From the NCBI GenBank assembly GCA_947172415.1, contig OX359194.1:4402001-4466000 (forward strand): 64,000 nucleotides of DNA, given 5' to 3'. Below are positions 49,947 to 59,975 of the stretch, in pieces. Under the pieces are notes generated by a model. It was not told the DNA's origin, searched no databases, and saw only the letters and a list, made by a program, of their open reading frames with translations. The DNA comes from Chondrosia reniformis. Taxonomy: Eukaryota > Porifera > Demospongiae > Chondrillida > Chondrillidae. Position 1 is the first letter of the stretch, and each line of letters begins with the position of its first letter. The position numbers and the translations under genes are program-made.

Positions 49947-49970
49947 CTTGCCTTAGTGTACTAAGGCAAG
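49947..49970. repeat. Perfect hairpin in the LINE 3' UTR
   Basis: CTTGCCTTAG and CTAAGGCAAG flank TGTA: ten perfect base pairs with a four-base loop, about 40 bp from the 3' end of the element. In many LINEs a 3' stem-loop is the RNA feature recognised by the reverse transcriptase; that role here is inference. Confidence 0.75.
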
Positions 49971-50177
49971 GAGTATCCGGCTTGGACAACCCTCAGTCAG
50001 TTATGTTTTCCTTTCTTTGGGTTTTTAGCCAGAAGCCACGGCTTTGCCTCCTTCCAGCAGCAGCAGACAGGTGCACGTCGGGCCAAAGTTGACCGTCATA
50101 ATAGGAGGGAGTACCTCCATACACAAATCCACCACTACTTTCCAGAGGTCGACAGGCAAGGACTGGGACAGGACTAC

Positions 50178-51020
50178 TTATCGTCCAGGCCCCAATCCCT
50201 CAACAGATAGATTTCGCCTCAATATACTTACAGCCGAGCAGAGAACAGTTCTCTGCATCGCTCTCATCACTTCTATTGCACTTTTTGACAACTTTGGAAT
50301 TCCACTTAGGTCTTCCAAGAGCGTGTCCACTGTCCCCAAAGCACCAATTATCATCGGGACTACCTTAATTCGGTAGCCCCTAAATTGTTTCCTCATATCA
50401 GCCGCCAGCTTCTGGTACTTTTGGAACTTCTCTTGCCATCTTCCATTAATATTACTGTCAGTAGGAACTGACATCTCAATAATGAAGATGGACTTACATA
50501 GCCGATCCTCAACCACTAAGTCTGGCCTTCTTTCTGTCATTTCATCATCTGTAGGGATACTAGGATCCCACAAGATTTTGACAGCCCTATTCTTATAGAC
50601 TGGTTTTGCTTCTAGTTTGTACCAAGGCTCTTCCTGCTTGAATCCATATTCTTTCAACAGTCTCCACAACACTATCAGTATTGCCCGGTCATGTCTCTCT
50701 TTGTAGAGAGAAAATCCCTTGGGCTCACACATGTTTAGTATGTGTTTGACCGTTTCCATAGCCTTGCCACATTCTCTGCACATTAGGAGGCTAGAATTCT
50801 TCAGAATCCTATTTTGGTACCACCTAGTGTGCAGCACATCATCTTGGGCTGCGAGAATCAGAGCCTCAGTTTCAGGTCTGAGTCTCCCCTCCGAAAGCCA
50901 CACATAAGACTCCCTATTTGTGACTTGTCTGTGGTATGAGCCCTGGTGAGACTTTTCGGCTAGGTTACTTTTTAACCTTTCAGTCTGAGCCTCCCGGAGC
51001 TCACGTGCCACTCTCTCCAT
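50178..51020 (-). pseudogene. LINE zinc knuckle and restriction-like endonuclease
   Basis: 280 residues. CRECGKAMETVKHILNMC is a CCHC knuckle (C-x2-C-x8-H-x4-C) at about 82-99. RPDLVVEDRLCKSIFIIEMSVPTD (about 170-193), with PD, a central E, and KYQKLAADMR downstream, is the PD-(D/E)xK-like nuclease, followed by KVVPMIIGALGTV. In R2-like LINEs this nuclease makes the first nick. Key residues look present. Plus-strand frames at 50044-50376 and 50719-50907 are shadows. Confidence 0.85.
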
Positions 51021-51649
51021 TCTCTTACACTATTTTGTGAGGGATCTATCTTCAGCCACATTTCCGGTTCTAGTTCTATTCCGTGGCTTCTCAGTATCAA
51101 TCTGGCTTCTTTCAAGACAGTCTTCCTCTGCTTTGAGCACTCCAGCCACTTTTGGTGTTTAACCACAACAGCTATGAGTGGATCATTGGCAGTATGGAGG
51201 TATCTCGCCAGATTCACAACAGCCCTGTCGTGATCCAAAGGAAAACTACAGAGCCCTCTACCACCTTGAGAGCGAGGCAAATTCACTCTCTCAATGGCAG
51301 AGTTATAGTGATGACACTGGTACTTTCTCATGATCTTTCTCACCATTCGGTCCAGTTTTGGAAGCTCACTTTGAGTCCACTTCAAAACTGGGTAAGAGTA
51401 TCTCAATAGAGAGGCACACAACATGTTAGAGGCTTCTGCAGCATTCTTACCATTGAGGTGAGAGCCCCACACTTTGTGGAGTCTCCTCCTCAATTCATTG
51501 ATCAAGCAAGCTTTGACCTTGCTGTCATCTACCTCAAACAGTTGTTCTAGCCCTAGGTACTTATAGGTAGTACCTTTTTCAAGGCTGCTTGTGGATTCTT
51601 CACTGCGTTCAGGGTTGTCTGGGCCAGCCAGAACTTTCCCCTTTTGCAT
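50972..51649 (-). pseudogene. LINE RT thumb region
   Basis: 225 residues in the same frame as the RT core. TTYKYLGLEQ corresponds to the RT motif 7 region, followed by SYPVLKWTQSELPKLDR and VNLPRSQGGRGL, a thumb signature of RLE-type LINEs (LPR..GG.GL). The frame shifts again in 50972-51020 before the zinc knuckle. Confidence 0.75.
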
Positions 51650-51658
51650 GTGAGCCGT

Positions 51659-52600
51659 TCAACACTTTCTCACTCCAAACCTCATGCCAATGGCATTTGA
51701 GGTTTTCTCCACACATTCCATGGCTTCCCTGAGTTTATCAGGCCCTCCAGCATATATCTTAAGGTCATCCATGTACAGCAAGTGTGACATGGTGTTCCTT
51801 TCCCCATTATGCCAGAGGGTATATCCCTTGGTTCTGCTAAGAACTTGGGATATGGGAGCTATGGCCAGACAAGAGAGGAGTGGCGATAGGGAGTCTCCTT
51901 GGAAGAGTCCCCTGTTATATTTAACAGGGGTGCTCCTAACCACCTTCCCCGCGGTCCTCAACTCAAGCACAGTAGCCCAGTGTTTGGAGAAGAGCTCTAT
52001 AGACCTCTGGATCCAACCTGGGCACTTGATGGTTTTTAGCACCTTCATCACCCACTTGTGAGGGACTCTGTCATATGCCTTCTCATAATCGATCCATGCC
52101 ACACTAAGTGGCTTGCCCATAATTTTGGCATCTAGACCGATTGATTGATCCAGCAGTAGACAGTCCACACAGCCCCACCTCCCTTTTCTCATGGCTCGTT
52201 GAGCCATAGGTAAAAGATCATTAGTGTAGGTGTAAGTGAGTAATTCTGATGCAATGTATGCTGTGACAGCCTTGTACATTGTGTTGAGACACGCAATAGG
52301 TCGGTAGTTGGCCGCACTTTTCGGGTCAACCTTTTTGGGGATGAGTAGAGTGCGACCCCTTGTAAGCCAGTCTGGCACTGACAGATCTCCGCTCACCACC
52401 CTCCGTAGTGCATCTGCCAAGGCAGACTGTGCAGAGGGGAGTGCTTTCCACCAAAAAGTGTGGATGCCATCCGGCCCAGGGGCTGACCAGCTTTTTGCCT
52501 TTTTCAAGGCTTTCCTCAGTTTGGTCTCATCAATGCTATCGGGACCTTCAGAGGAGGTTCTACCCACCCTCTTTTTGGTTTCCTTTAGCCATTCTCTCAC
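51659..52600 (-). pseudogene. LINE reverse transcriptase core
   Basis: 313 residues containing the RT motifs in order: KSWSAPGPDGI (motif 1), RGRTLLIPKK and NYRPIACLNTMYK (motif 2), AWIDYEKAYDRVPH (motif 3, first catalytic Asp), GLFQGDSLSPLLSCL (motif 4) and LLYMDDLKIYAGG (motif 5, YMDD). The family copies RNA at a nicked chromosomal target in the nucleus. It starts from GTG at the frame junction, so it is a segment of a larger polyprotein and not a separate gene. One in-frame stop near 51659 separates it from the thumb. Confidence 0.85.
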
Positions 52601-52944
52601 CCCTGGGTCATCTTGTTGACCTTACCAACAGTACCTACAATCTCCGTCCAAAAGTCTCTTACTACCTCAATTGAAGGAGCTTCATTGGAGGTTGGAACAT
52701 TGCCATTCATCCGGAACTTCCTTTGGGTATTCCAAAGGTGGTTTTGTTCCTGGAATTTCCTGCGTTCAGCCGATCTTCGCTCTTGTAGGGTCCAGACCCT
52801 GGGTTTCCCCAGTGTCTGTTCCCGAGCTCTGATCAGCACATTCAGGTTTAATGAATGGAACTCCCTCCTAAGCTTTCTTCGGAGTACTTTCTGGCGTTTG
52901 GTCATAGGATTATTATTCTGTTGACGTGCTATTTCCACATCCAA
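52597..52944 (-). pseudogene. LINE polyprotein linker before the RT
   Basis: 115 residues, highly basic at the start (TKRQKVLRRKLRREF), then RDFWTEIVGTVGKVNK, which is the usual lead-in to RT motif 0 in RLE-type LINEs. It overlaps the RT frame by four bases at 52597-52600, at a run of four Gs. A one-base length change there is the simplest explanation for the frame break. Confidence 0.65.
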
Positions 52945-54095
52945 CCAGGCAAGCAGTCTTCTAAACCTAAGGCCTTCCTGTCACTTATGTGACCTTCCTG
53001 TCTCTTATTTCCCTTCTGATTATCTGATTTCCTTCCCTGGTTGCATGGCTGTGATTCGTAGGTTGTTTTTCCCCTCACAGCCATAACAACAGAGTAGACT
53101 AGGCAGTTCAGGTGCCAGGCCGACCTAGGGCCTTCCTGCCACTCTTTCTCCACCCAATCATTGGCCTCCTGAAGCAGTGCCGTATCAACATGGTTGAACC
53201 TCACTGCCCCCCAGGGTTTTCTACCAGAGAAATCTCCAGGTTTCTTTCGGAGACAGGCATCTTTTGCTTTGCCTAAAAGTTGCATCAGTTGATCATTGCC
53301 ACTTGTCCTGGGACTAGGATGATCATTTGTAGGAGTTTCAACAGGGGCTGCAGGCAGCTCACCATTTTGTTCAGTCACAGCCTGAACTTGGTGAAGCTCC
53401 CCCTGCCCCTGGGCTCCCAAACCTTCCTCCACAGTCTCAGTTAGGGTGGCTAAACCACAAGAGTCAGGTTCCACAAGGTTTAGTCTCGAGAGACCTTGAC
53501 CTCTTCGGATTCTACTAATTCTCGTAGTTAGCGCTACCTTTGTGGTTTTATGGTCTGGCATTTTAGCATTCCATGCCTGGTACAACCACTCGGCATACCC
53601 CTTTTCCATGGGCTTACTTTCTCGGTAGAGCTCCATGAGGATATTATCCCTCTGAAGGTTGCAGATTACCCCTTGGATCCTTCTCCTTCTAGAGGCACCT
53701 TGCGGTGCATCATTAACCAAATCTAAATCTCGGCTACCCGTTACTTGCAGTACTCCGTCTCCTACCAAGCTCCTTTTGGCTTGGAAGGCAGGGGTTCGAC
53801 CGATCTGAGGCAAATGTGGGTATTTGCTCAGCCATTCCCGCTCTAAACGCTTTAGATAGCCACCTCTTTTGGGTTCAGATCGCTCAAAGCAATCAATTAG
53901 TGCCCTAACCATTTCCTCGGTCCAGAGGGCTGGTTGGCCCATCACGGGGACCAAAGAAGGGTTATTACATTCAGGTACATCTACCTGTGAGGCACCAGTG
54001 GAATCACCTATTCTGGTTGACCCAGGGTTTTCTTCACCACTGGTGCACCTAGGCCACAGCCTGTCTTGAAAATTTTCTTCGTCATAACGTAACAT
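52929..54095 (-). CDS. LINE polyprotein N-terminal part, DNA-binding-like repeats
   Basis: 388 residues from ATG at 54095. It contains two similar segments. At about residues 57-95, ALWTEEMVRALIDCFERSEP continues to a GGYLKRLEREWLSKYP block. At about 148-185, LMELYRESKPMEKGYAEWLYQAWNAKMP follows the same plan. The spacing of aromatic and basic residues resembles SANT/Myb-like or trihelix DNA-binding repeats, which in RLE-type LINEs help choose the target. The rest is low-complexity and rich in Q, E and P. The frame continues into the linker only by a frame change at about 52930-52944. The start is the first ATG after the leader, and its assignment is tentative. Confidence 0.65.
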   Translation of the reverse strand: MLRYDEENFQDRLWPRCTSGEENPGSTRIGDSTGASQVDVPECNNPSLVPVMGQPALWTEEMVRALIDCFERSEPKRGGYLKRLEREWLSKYPHLPQIGRTPAFQAKRSLVGDGVLQVTGSRDLDLVNDAPQGASRRRRIQGVICNLQRDNILMELYRESKPMEKGYAEWLYQAWNAKMPDHKTTKVALTTRISRIRRGQGLSRLNLVEPDSCGLATLTETVEEGLGAQGQGELHQVQAVTEQNGELPAAPVETPTNDHPSPRTSGNDQLMQLLGKAKDACLRKKPGDFSGRKPWGAVRFNHVDTALLQEANDWVEKEWQEGPRSAWHLNCLVYSVVMAVRGKTTYESQPCNQGRKSDNQKGNKRQEGHISDRKALGLEDCLPGWMWK

Positions 54096-54272
54096 AACCC
54101 AGTGAAGCTGCCAGACAGGGGGTTAGCCCATACGGGCAGGGAGGCTGATTTAGCCACAGGATGCCACATGAAGGGCTAAGCACCCTGCTCCGTCGGGGGG
54201 TTGAACTGGACAATACCCATCCTCTTGTCAGCTCGGAACCACAGCCTCCAATTCCCACGACATTAACTACAC

Positions 54273-54985
54273 GTAACTACAACTAGTAAATATAACTAGT
54301 TCATACACAAATTTCACACAACTAATACATACAAGTAGTACATATAATTACATACAACTAGTTCAAACAACTAGTACATTCAACAATTTCACACAACTAG
54401 TACATACAACTAGTACATATAATAACTTAAAACTAGTACATTCAACTGGTATATACAATTAGTAAATACAGATTGTTACTAGTACCTACACCTAGTACCT
54501 ACAACTAGTTCATACAACTATTACATTTAACTAGTACTTGCAACTACTTATTAGTACTTACAACTAGTATATACTATTAGTATATACAACTACTACATAC
54601 AACTAGTGCATATATCTAGTTACTAGTACATACAACTAGTAAATACAACTAATACATACAACTAGTTCATATAACTAGTACATGCAATGAATAACTAGTA
54701 GATACCACTACTACATACAATTAGTACATACAACTAGTAAATACATCTAGTACATACAACTAGTTCATATAACCAATACAAAAACTACATACTAGAACGC
54801 CTATACAACAAGTTCGTACAACTAGTACATAAAACTAGTACATTCAATTAGTACATAGAACTAGTACATACAACTAGTACATTCAAAGAGGACATAAAAG
54901 TAGTACATACAACTAGTTACTACTACATACAACTAATACATACACTAGTAACTACAAATGGGAATTAAAATTAGTAGATACAAAA
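54273..54985 (+). repeat. 13-bp satellite, forward polarity, block 18
   Basis: Begins with the right copy of the LINE target duplication. About 54300-54480 matches 32995-33170, and about 54640-54985 matches 30360-30682. No gene is present. Confidence 0.95.
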
Positions 54986-55198
54986 ACAAAGAGTTGCAGT
55001 TTAAAAAACTCGTGGGGCCCTAGGAGACCCTGAGTAAACTCGAAATACTTGACTCGTTCTCATGGATATCCGGTAAACTGATTTCAAATCGACTCTTGTT
55101 GGCCGTCAATTTTTGCACAAGCTTTATGTTACATTGTTTTAGTTAGGAAGGTTTTTAAGTCCATTTCGTTCGTTCAATGTTCTACCCTAAGGAAGAGA
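54986..55198. mobile_element. Hairpin-headed element, shorter copy
   Basis: About 213 bp homologous to 30683-30898. The hairpin (54986-55052) and the next 145 bp match, but the right part with the GGGGC/GCCCC repeat is missing and satellite resumes after CTAAGGAAGAGA. The satellite on the left also matches. Confidence 0.55.
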
Positions 55199-55463
55199 GT
55201 ACATACAACTAGTACATACAACTAGTAACTACAATTAGTAAATATAACTAGTACATACAAACATTACACACAACTGGTACATACAAGTAATACATATAAC
55301 TACATACAACTAGTTCAAACTACAAGTATATAAAACTAGTCAAAACAACTAGTACATACAGCTTATACCAAAAACTAGTACATAGAATAGGTACATACAA
55401 CAAATACATACAACTAGTTATTTGTATGTACAACTAGTATTTACAACTAGTGCATAGAACTAG

Positions 55464-55590
55464 TAGAGATAAGTGGTTTCCGAGCCGGAAGGCGAGACAA
55501 GTAATCTGGATGCCAGTCTCACCGTGCGTCTGTATGTATGTATATATCTATATATATATATATCTATATCCGTAGCATTTACATCATTTA
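55464..55590. repeat. Short non-satellite insert with TATG/TA microsatellite
   Basis: About 70 bp of GC-richer sequence (GGTTTCCGAGCCGGAAGGCG, then GTCTCACCGTGCGTCTG) runs into GTATGTATGTATATATC and a TA-rich run. The layout suggests the 3' end of a SINE or similar with a microsatellite tail. I do not recognise the family. Confidence 0.4.
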
Positions 55591-55860
55591 CATACAACTA
55601 GAACACACATCTAGTACCTACATCTAGTAAATAAATAACTAGCACATACAACTAGTACATACAACCAATACAAACAACTACTTCATAAAACAAGTACATA
55701 CAACTAGTATATACCACTTGTACAATCAACTAGTAACGAGTACATACAACTAGTACTTGGAACTAGTACAAACAACTGATACATACCACCGGTACATATA
55801 ACTAGTACCTTCAACTAGTACATACAACTAGTAAATATAACTCCGACATACAACTAGTAC

Positions 55861-56428
55861 ATTACACTAGAACATACAACTAGTACATTCAACTAGTACA
55901 TAAAAGTAGTATATACAACTATTACTTTAAACTAGTACTACAACTAGTACATAGAACTAGCAGATAGAATTAGTAAATGCATATAGTATATACAACTAGT
56001 ACATACAACTAGTACTTACAACTTATACATACCACTAGTATATGCAACTATAACAACAACTAGTACATAGAACTAGAGTATACAATTAGTACATACAATT
56101 AGTACATACAACTTGTATGTACAACTAGTACTTACAACTAGTACATTACACTAGAACATACAACTAGTACATTCAACTAGTACATAAAAGTAGTATATAC
56201 AACTATTACTTTAAACTAGTACTACAACTAGTACATAGAACTAGCAGATAGAATTAGTAAATGCATATAGTATATACAACTAGTACATACAACTAGTACT
56301 TACAACTTATACATACCACTAGTATATGCAACTATAACAACAACTAGTACATAGAACTAGAGTATACAATTAGTACATACAATTAGTACATACAACTTGT
56401 ATGTACAACTAGTACTTACAACTAGTAC
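55861..56428 (+). repeat. Exact 284-bp tandem duplication in satellite
   Basis: The unit 55861-56144 is followed at once by 56145-56428. By eye I found no difference between them, in contrast to the heavily diverged satellite around. Confidence 0.85.
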
Positions 56429-57793
56429 ATACAAGTGAAAGTCCAACTAGTATATACAACTAGTTCAGGTAATTAGTGCATAAAACTAGTACTACAATTA
56501 GTACATACAACTGGACCCTACAACTAAAACATACACGTAAAACTAGTATATTGAAATACTACATCCAACTAATACATAAAACTAGTAAATACAACTAGTA
56601 CATACAACCAGTACATAAAACTAGTACAATCAACCAGTTCATATAGCTAGTTCGTACAACTAATACATACAACTTATACATTCAACTAGTGCAAACAACT
56701 AGTACATAAAACAAGTTCAAACAACTTTTCCATACAACTTGTACTTACAACTAGTACATCCAACTAGTACATACAACTATGTACATACTAATAGTACATA
56801 AAATTCCTACATTCAACCACTACATACAACTAGTGCTACAACTAGTACATAGAACTAGAGTATACACCTACTACATACAACTTGTACATACAACTTGTAA
56901 GTACAACTAGTGTATACAACTAGTACCTACAACTTTATGCTACATACAACTATATGCTACATACAACTGGTACGTACAATTAGCGCATCCAACTAGTTCA
57001 TACAACTGGTACATACAACTAGTACATACAACTAGTACGTACAACTACAACATACAACTAGTACATATAACTAGTACATACAACAAGTACATAAAATTAG
57101 TACCTACAACTAGTAGATATATCTAGTAATAGTGCGTACAACTAGTACATACAACTATTACGTACAGCTAGTTCATTGAAATTGTAACGAGTACATACAA
57201 TTAGTACATAGAACTAGTTACTAGTACATAAAACTACTACATACAACTAGTTAATCGTACATTAAACTAGTACATACAACTAGTACACACAACCAGTTAC
57301 AAGTACATGCAACTCGTAAATAGAAGTAGTACATAGAACTAGTACATACAACTAGTACATACAACTAGTACACACAACTAGAACGCACAACTACCACATA
57401 TAACTAGAACATACACATATTACTATCACATATAAATAGTACATACAACTAGATCTAACAACTAACACATACAACTAGTATATACAACTATTACATACAA
57501 CTACAGTGGAACCTCCTATAGTGGAAACGTCTCTACTACAGACATTTTCCTGTGGCCCGAATAGTTGTCATAGGATTCCATACTTTCGTAACCTCCGAAT
57601 AACGAAACCTCTATATCCCGTATAACGAATGCTAAAGAAATGATATAGCCCCAATAAAATCTCTCTGAAACGGAACATAATGTAAAATCGTATTAAAATG
57701 GATTATATAAAGATAGATTGCATGACTCTGCGATAACTCTGTGCCAATGCGCCGACTAGTTAACACCCTTCCTGTGATGATTTAGTGCCACGG

Positions 57794-57876
57794 TCGTCTA
57801 GCCTCGTGAACCACACCCCTGAAAGGTTTGAAGAACTGCCAGGGGTCTGGTTCACGTTCAAAAGACTAGACACCAT
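57794..57876. repeat. Imperfect inverted repeat in the Tigger 5' region
   Basis: GTCTAG...GTGAACCACACCCCT on the left pairs with AGGGGTCTGGTTCAC...CTAGAC on the right, around a 20-bp centre. It lies between the left terminus and the transposase, outside the normal terminal repeats. It may be a small nested insertion or a structural feature of this Tigger subfamily. Confidence 0.6.
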
Positions 57877-58098
57877 CATGCCTCCCTTTTCAATTTGGCA
57901 GTACAGGGACGTAATTCACGCGCTTCCGTATTCTATTCGCACGACTGCCTCAGCTCAGGCTCGCCCCATGATGATAAGCATCTGCCTAGTGTAAATATAC
58001 ATCGCACAAAAGAGGTAACTTCGACGACTGAACTCTGTTCAGACTGATCGTACTGTATGACATTGTTAATAATGTTTTTGGCGCTTAGGTGCTCTACC

Positions 58099-59730
58099 AT
58101 GTGTTCGAGAAGTATGGCTTCAGCAAGTTTCAAGAATGCTACCTGTTCAAGAAACGCTTTAACACTGAAGGAGAAATACAGTGTAATCAAAGAGGCAGAG
58201 AAACATCCCAAGCCTGATATTAAAGCAATTGCTAAGCAGTTTAAATGTGGAAAAAGTCAAGTTTACACTATCTTGCAGAAAAGGGCTTCAATTACAGAAA
58301 TGTATGAATCAAATGCTTCCGATGGCATCCAACATTGCAGCAAGCAGAGCAGGACATCAAAGTACACAGATATAAATGACAACCTGTACAAGTGGTACCT
58401 AATGGCTGTGCGCAAAAATATCTACCCTGATGGCCCCATCCTTTCTCAACAGGCCAAAAAAATTGCTGAGCATCTCAACATAGAGGATTTCAAGGCCTCC
58501 AATGGATGGCTTGAGAAGTGGAAAGCAAAGCATAACATAAAAAAAGATGAAAATCAGTGGTGAATCAGATCCTGTCTCAGGTCAGACCATAGAGTCTTGG
58601 AAGGAGTGTCTCCCTGAAATTTTGGCAGGATACAATCCCAGGGATATATGGAATACGGATGAGACTGGATGCTTCTGGAGGACATTACCAACTACTGGTC
58701 TGGCACAAAAGAGCAAAAGTTGCAAACGAGGCAAAAACAGTAAGCAAAGGATGACATTGGCATTTTTTGTCAATGCTGCAGGAAGAAAGAAACAAAGCCA
58801 ATTTTGATTGGGTCATCAGAAAATCCAAGATGCTTTAAGGGTGTTGACAAAAAGCAGCTACCAGTTCATTATTATCACAATGCATCATCATGGATTAATG
58901 GAAACATTCTTCACAAAGTCCTTTGTAAAGTCAATCAAAGGTTATTATCAGAAGGTCGCTCAGTATTACTTTTAATGGATAATGCTGGTTGCCACCCAGT
59001 TGATGTAGTTGATAAATACAGCAATATCAAAGTAGTGTTTCTTCCGCCAAACACTGCGTCCATGCCCCAGCCCTTGGATCTAGGTATCATTAAGAGCTTC
59101 AAAGTACATTACAGAAATTTTTTTCTCAGCCATGTGATAGCGAAACTAGAAGAATCTTCATGTGCTTCAGAAATTGTCAAATGTGTCAATAGTTTGCATG
59201 CATTGAGGTGGGCAGCCCAAGCATGGGAAAGTGTTCGTTCAGAAACCTTCAAAAAATGTTTTCGCAATGCTGGTATTTTAACAGCTGATTTCTCTGTTGT
59301 GTCATCTCACTCTACTCCAAGCAGTGATCCCTGGATGCAGACCCGGGCATTGGTGATTTGGAGCCCCTTAAAAATGATATTTCTGGAGAAACCTGCAGTG
59401 TTGAAGAGTTTGTTTCTGGTGACAATGAACTGCCCACATGCCAAGATATGGCTTCTGAACACTGGGAGGAGTTTCTGGCACAATTGACAGATGACACCAA
59501 GTGAAGAACCAAATGATGATGACATTAGTGATTTGGTTACTACTGTGCCCACGATCAGAAATTTCAGAGAAGCAGTCACATCACTTGAGGATGTAGCAGC
59601 ATTCTTGGACTATCATGGACACACTAAGGAAGCTAACAATACAAGCAGGCTAGTGGATGTAGTTACCACTTTGTGTATTAACAGTAGTAAAAGTCAAACA
59701 AGTTTGGACACTTTTTTTGGCAGGATCTAA
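58099..59730 (+). pseudogene. Tigger transposase (CENP-B-like HTH plus DDE domain), frameshifted
   Basis: Likely start ATG is 58099 or 58114. The N-terminal helix-turn-helix is ALTLKEKYSVIKEAEK...IAKQFKCGKSQVYTIL. A second CENP-B-type HTH follows around LSQQAKKIAEHLN...ASNGWLEKWKAKHNI (ending near 58555). The catalytic core shows three aspartates: WNTDETGCFWR (about 58655), LLLMDNAGCHP (about 58980) and QPLDLGIIKSF (about 59085), the DDD triad of Tigger elements. The reading frame changes near 58550-58563 (plus one), 58800 (back), about 59335 (to the third frame, an acidic tail) and about 59500 (back), with the stop at 59730. With four shifts this copy cannot make a transposase. Confidence 0.9.
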
Positions 59731-59975
59731 CCTTCTATGGTATCTTGTTTTCTTTAGCATAACATTATATACTATTATTGTAGTAACTGTTATAATAGTT
59801 TTGGTTTATCATTATAGCCTTTATAAACTGTCATTTTGGTTTAGTGTTAATCATATATATTCATATATTCATTACATATTCATTGACTTCAGTGAAAACC
59901 TCGGAATAGTGCAAAGCTCTGTATAACATCCTTTCTTTCAGTTCCTAAAGTGTCCATTATAGAGAGGTTCCCCTG

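Larger units (their letters stand above)
49909..54272 (-). mobile_element. LINE with restriction-like endonuclease, nearly full length
   Basis: 4364 bp on the minus strand, flanked by GTAACTAC on both sides (49901-49908, 54273-54280); uninterrupted paralogues of the target are at about 30090 and 32971. The order is a 5' leader of about 177 bp, an N-terminal region with two SANT/Myb-like repeats, reverse transcriptase, a CCHC zinc knuckle, a restriction-like endonuclease, and a 3' UTR of about 269 bp with a strong hairpin. A single polyprotein with RT before a PD-(D/E)xK endonuclease is the layout of the R2/R4/NeSL/Hero-type early-branching LINEs. The exact clade is undecided. The reading frame is broken a few times, so this copy is recently dead. 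Confidence 0.85.
55199..57503 (+). repeat. 13-bp satellite, forward polarity, block 19
   Basis: Forward satellite with one foreign insert (55464-55590) and an exact 284-bp tandem duplication (55861-56428). The part from about 57190 to the Tigger is the inverted duplicate of about 14706-15010. The last two bases, TA, are the Tigger target duplication. Confidence 0.95.
57504..59975 (+). mobile_element. pogo/Tigger-type DNA transposon with intact ends
   Basis: 2472 bp with inverted termini CAGTGGAACCTCCTATAGTG at the left and, read inward from the right, CAGGGGAACCTCTCTATAAT. TA flanks both sides (57502-57503, 59976-59977). The paralogous inverted arm at 14702-14703 has a single TA and no insertion, confirming both ends. 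It encodes a CENP-B/Tigger-like transposase in one orientation, broken by several frame changes. The length and TA target are normal for the pogo group of Tc1/mariner. Confidence 0.92.

Noticed and set aside
50044-52924. Plus-strand frames opposite the LINE (for example 50044-50376, 51152-51409, 51684-52061, 52308-52619, 52613-52924) and 53869-54069
   Set aside because: They lie antisense to clear RT, endonuclease and linker motifs and contain no domain of their own.
57785-58211. Small frames 57785-57994 (plus) and 57933-58211 (minus)
   Set aside because: They fall in the Tigger leader, across its internal inverted repeat or opposite the transposase start, and show no domain.
58547-58807. 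Introns in the Tigger transposase explaining the frame changes
   Set aside because: The frames overlap or abut by a few bases with conserved protein continuing directly across, so there is no room for introns; one-base indels fit better.
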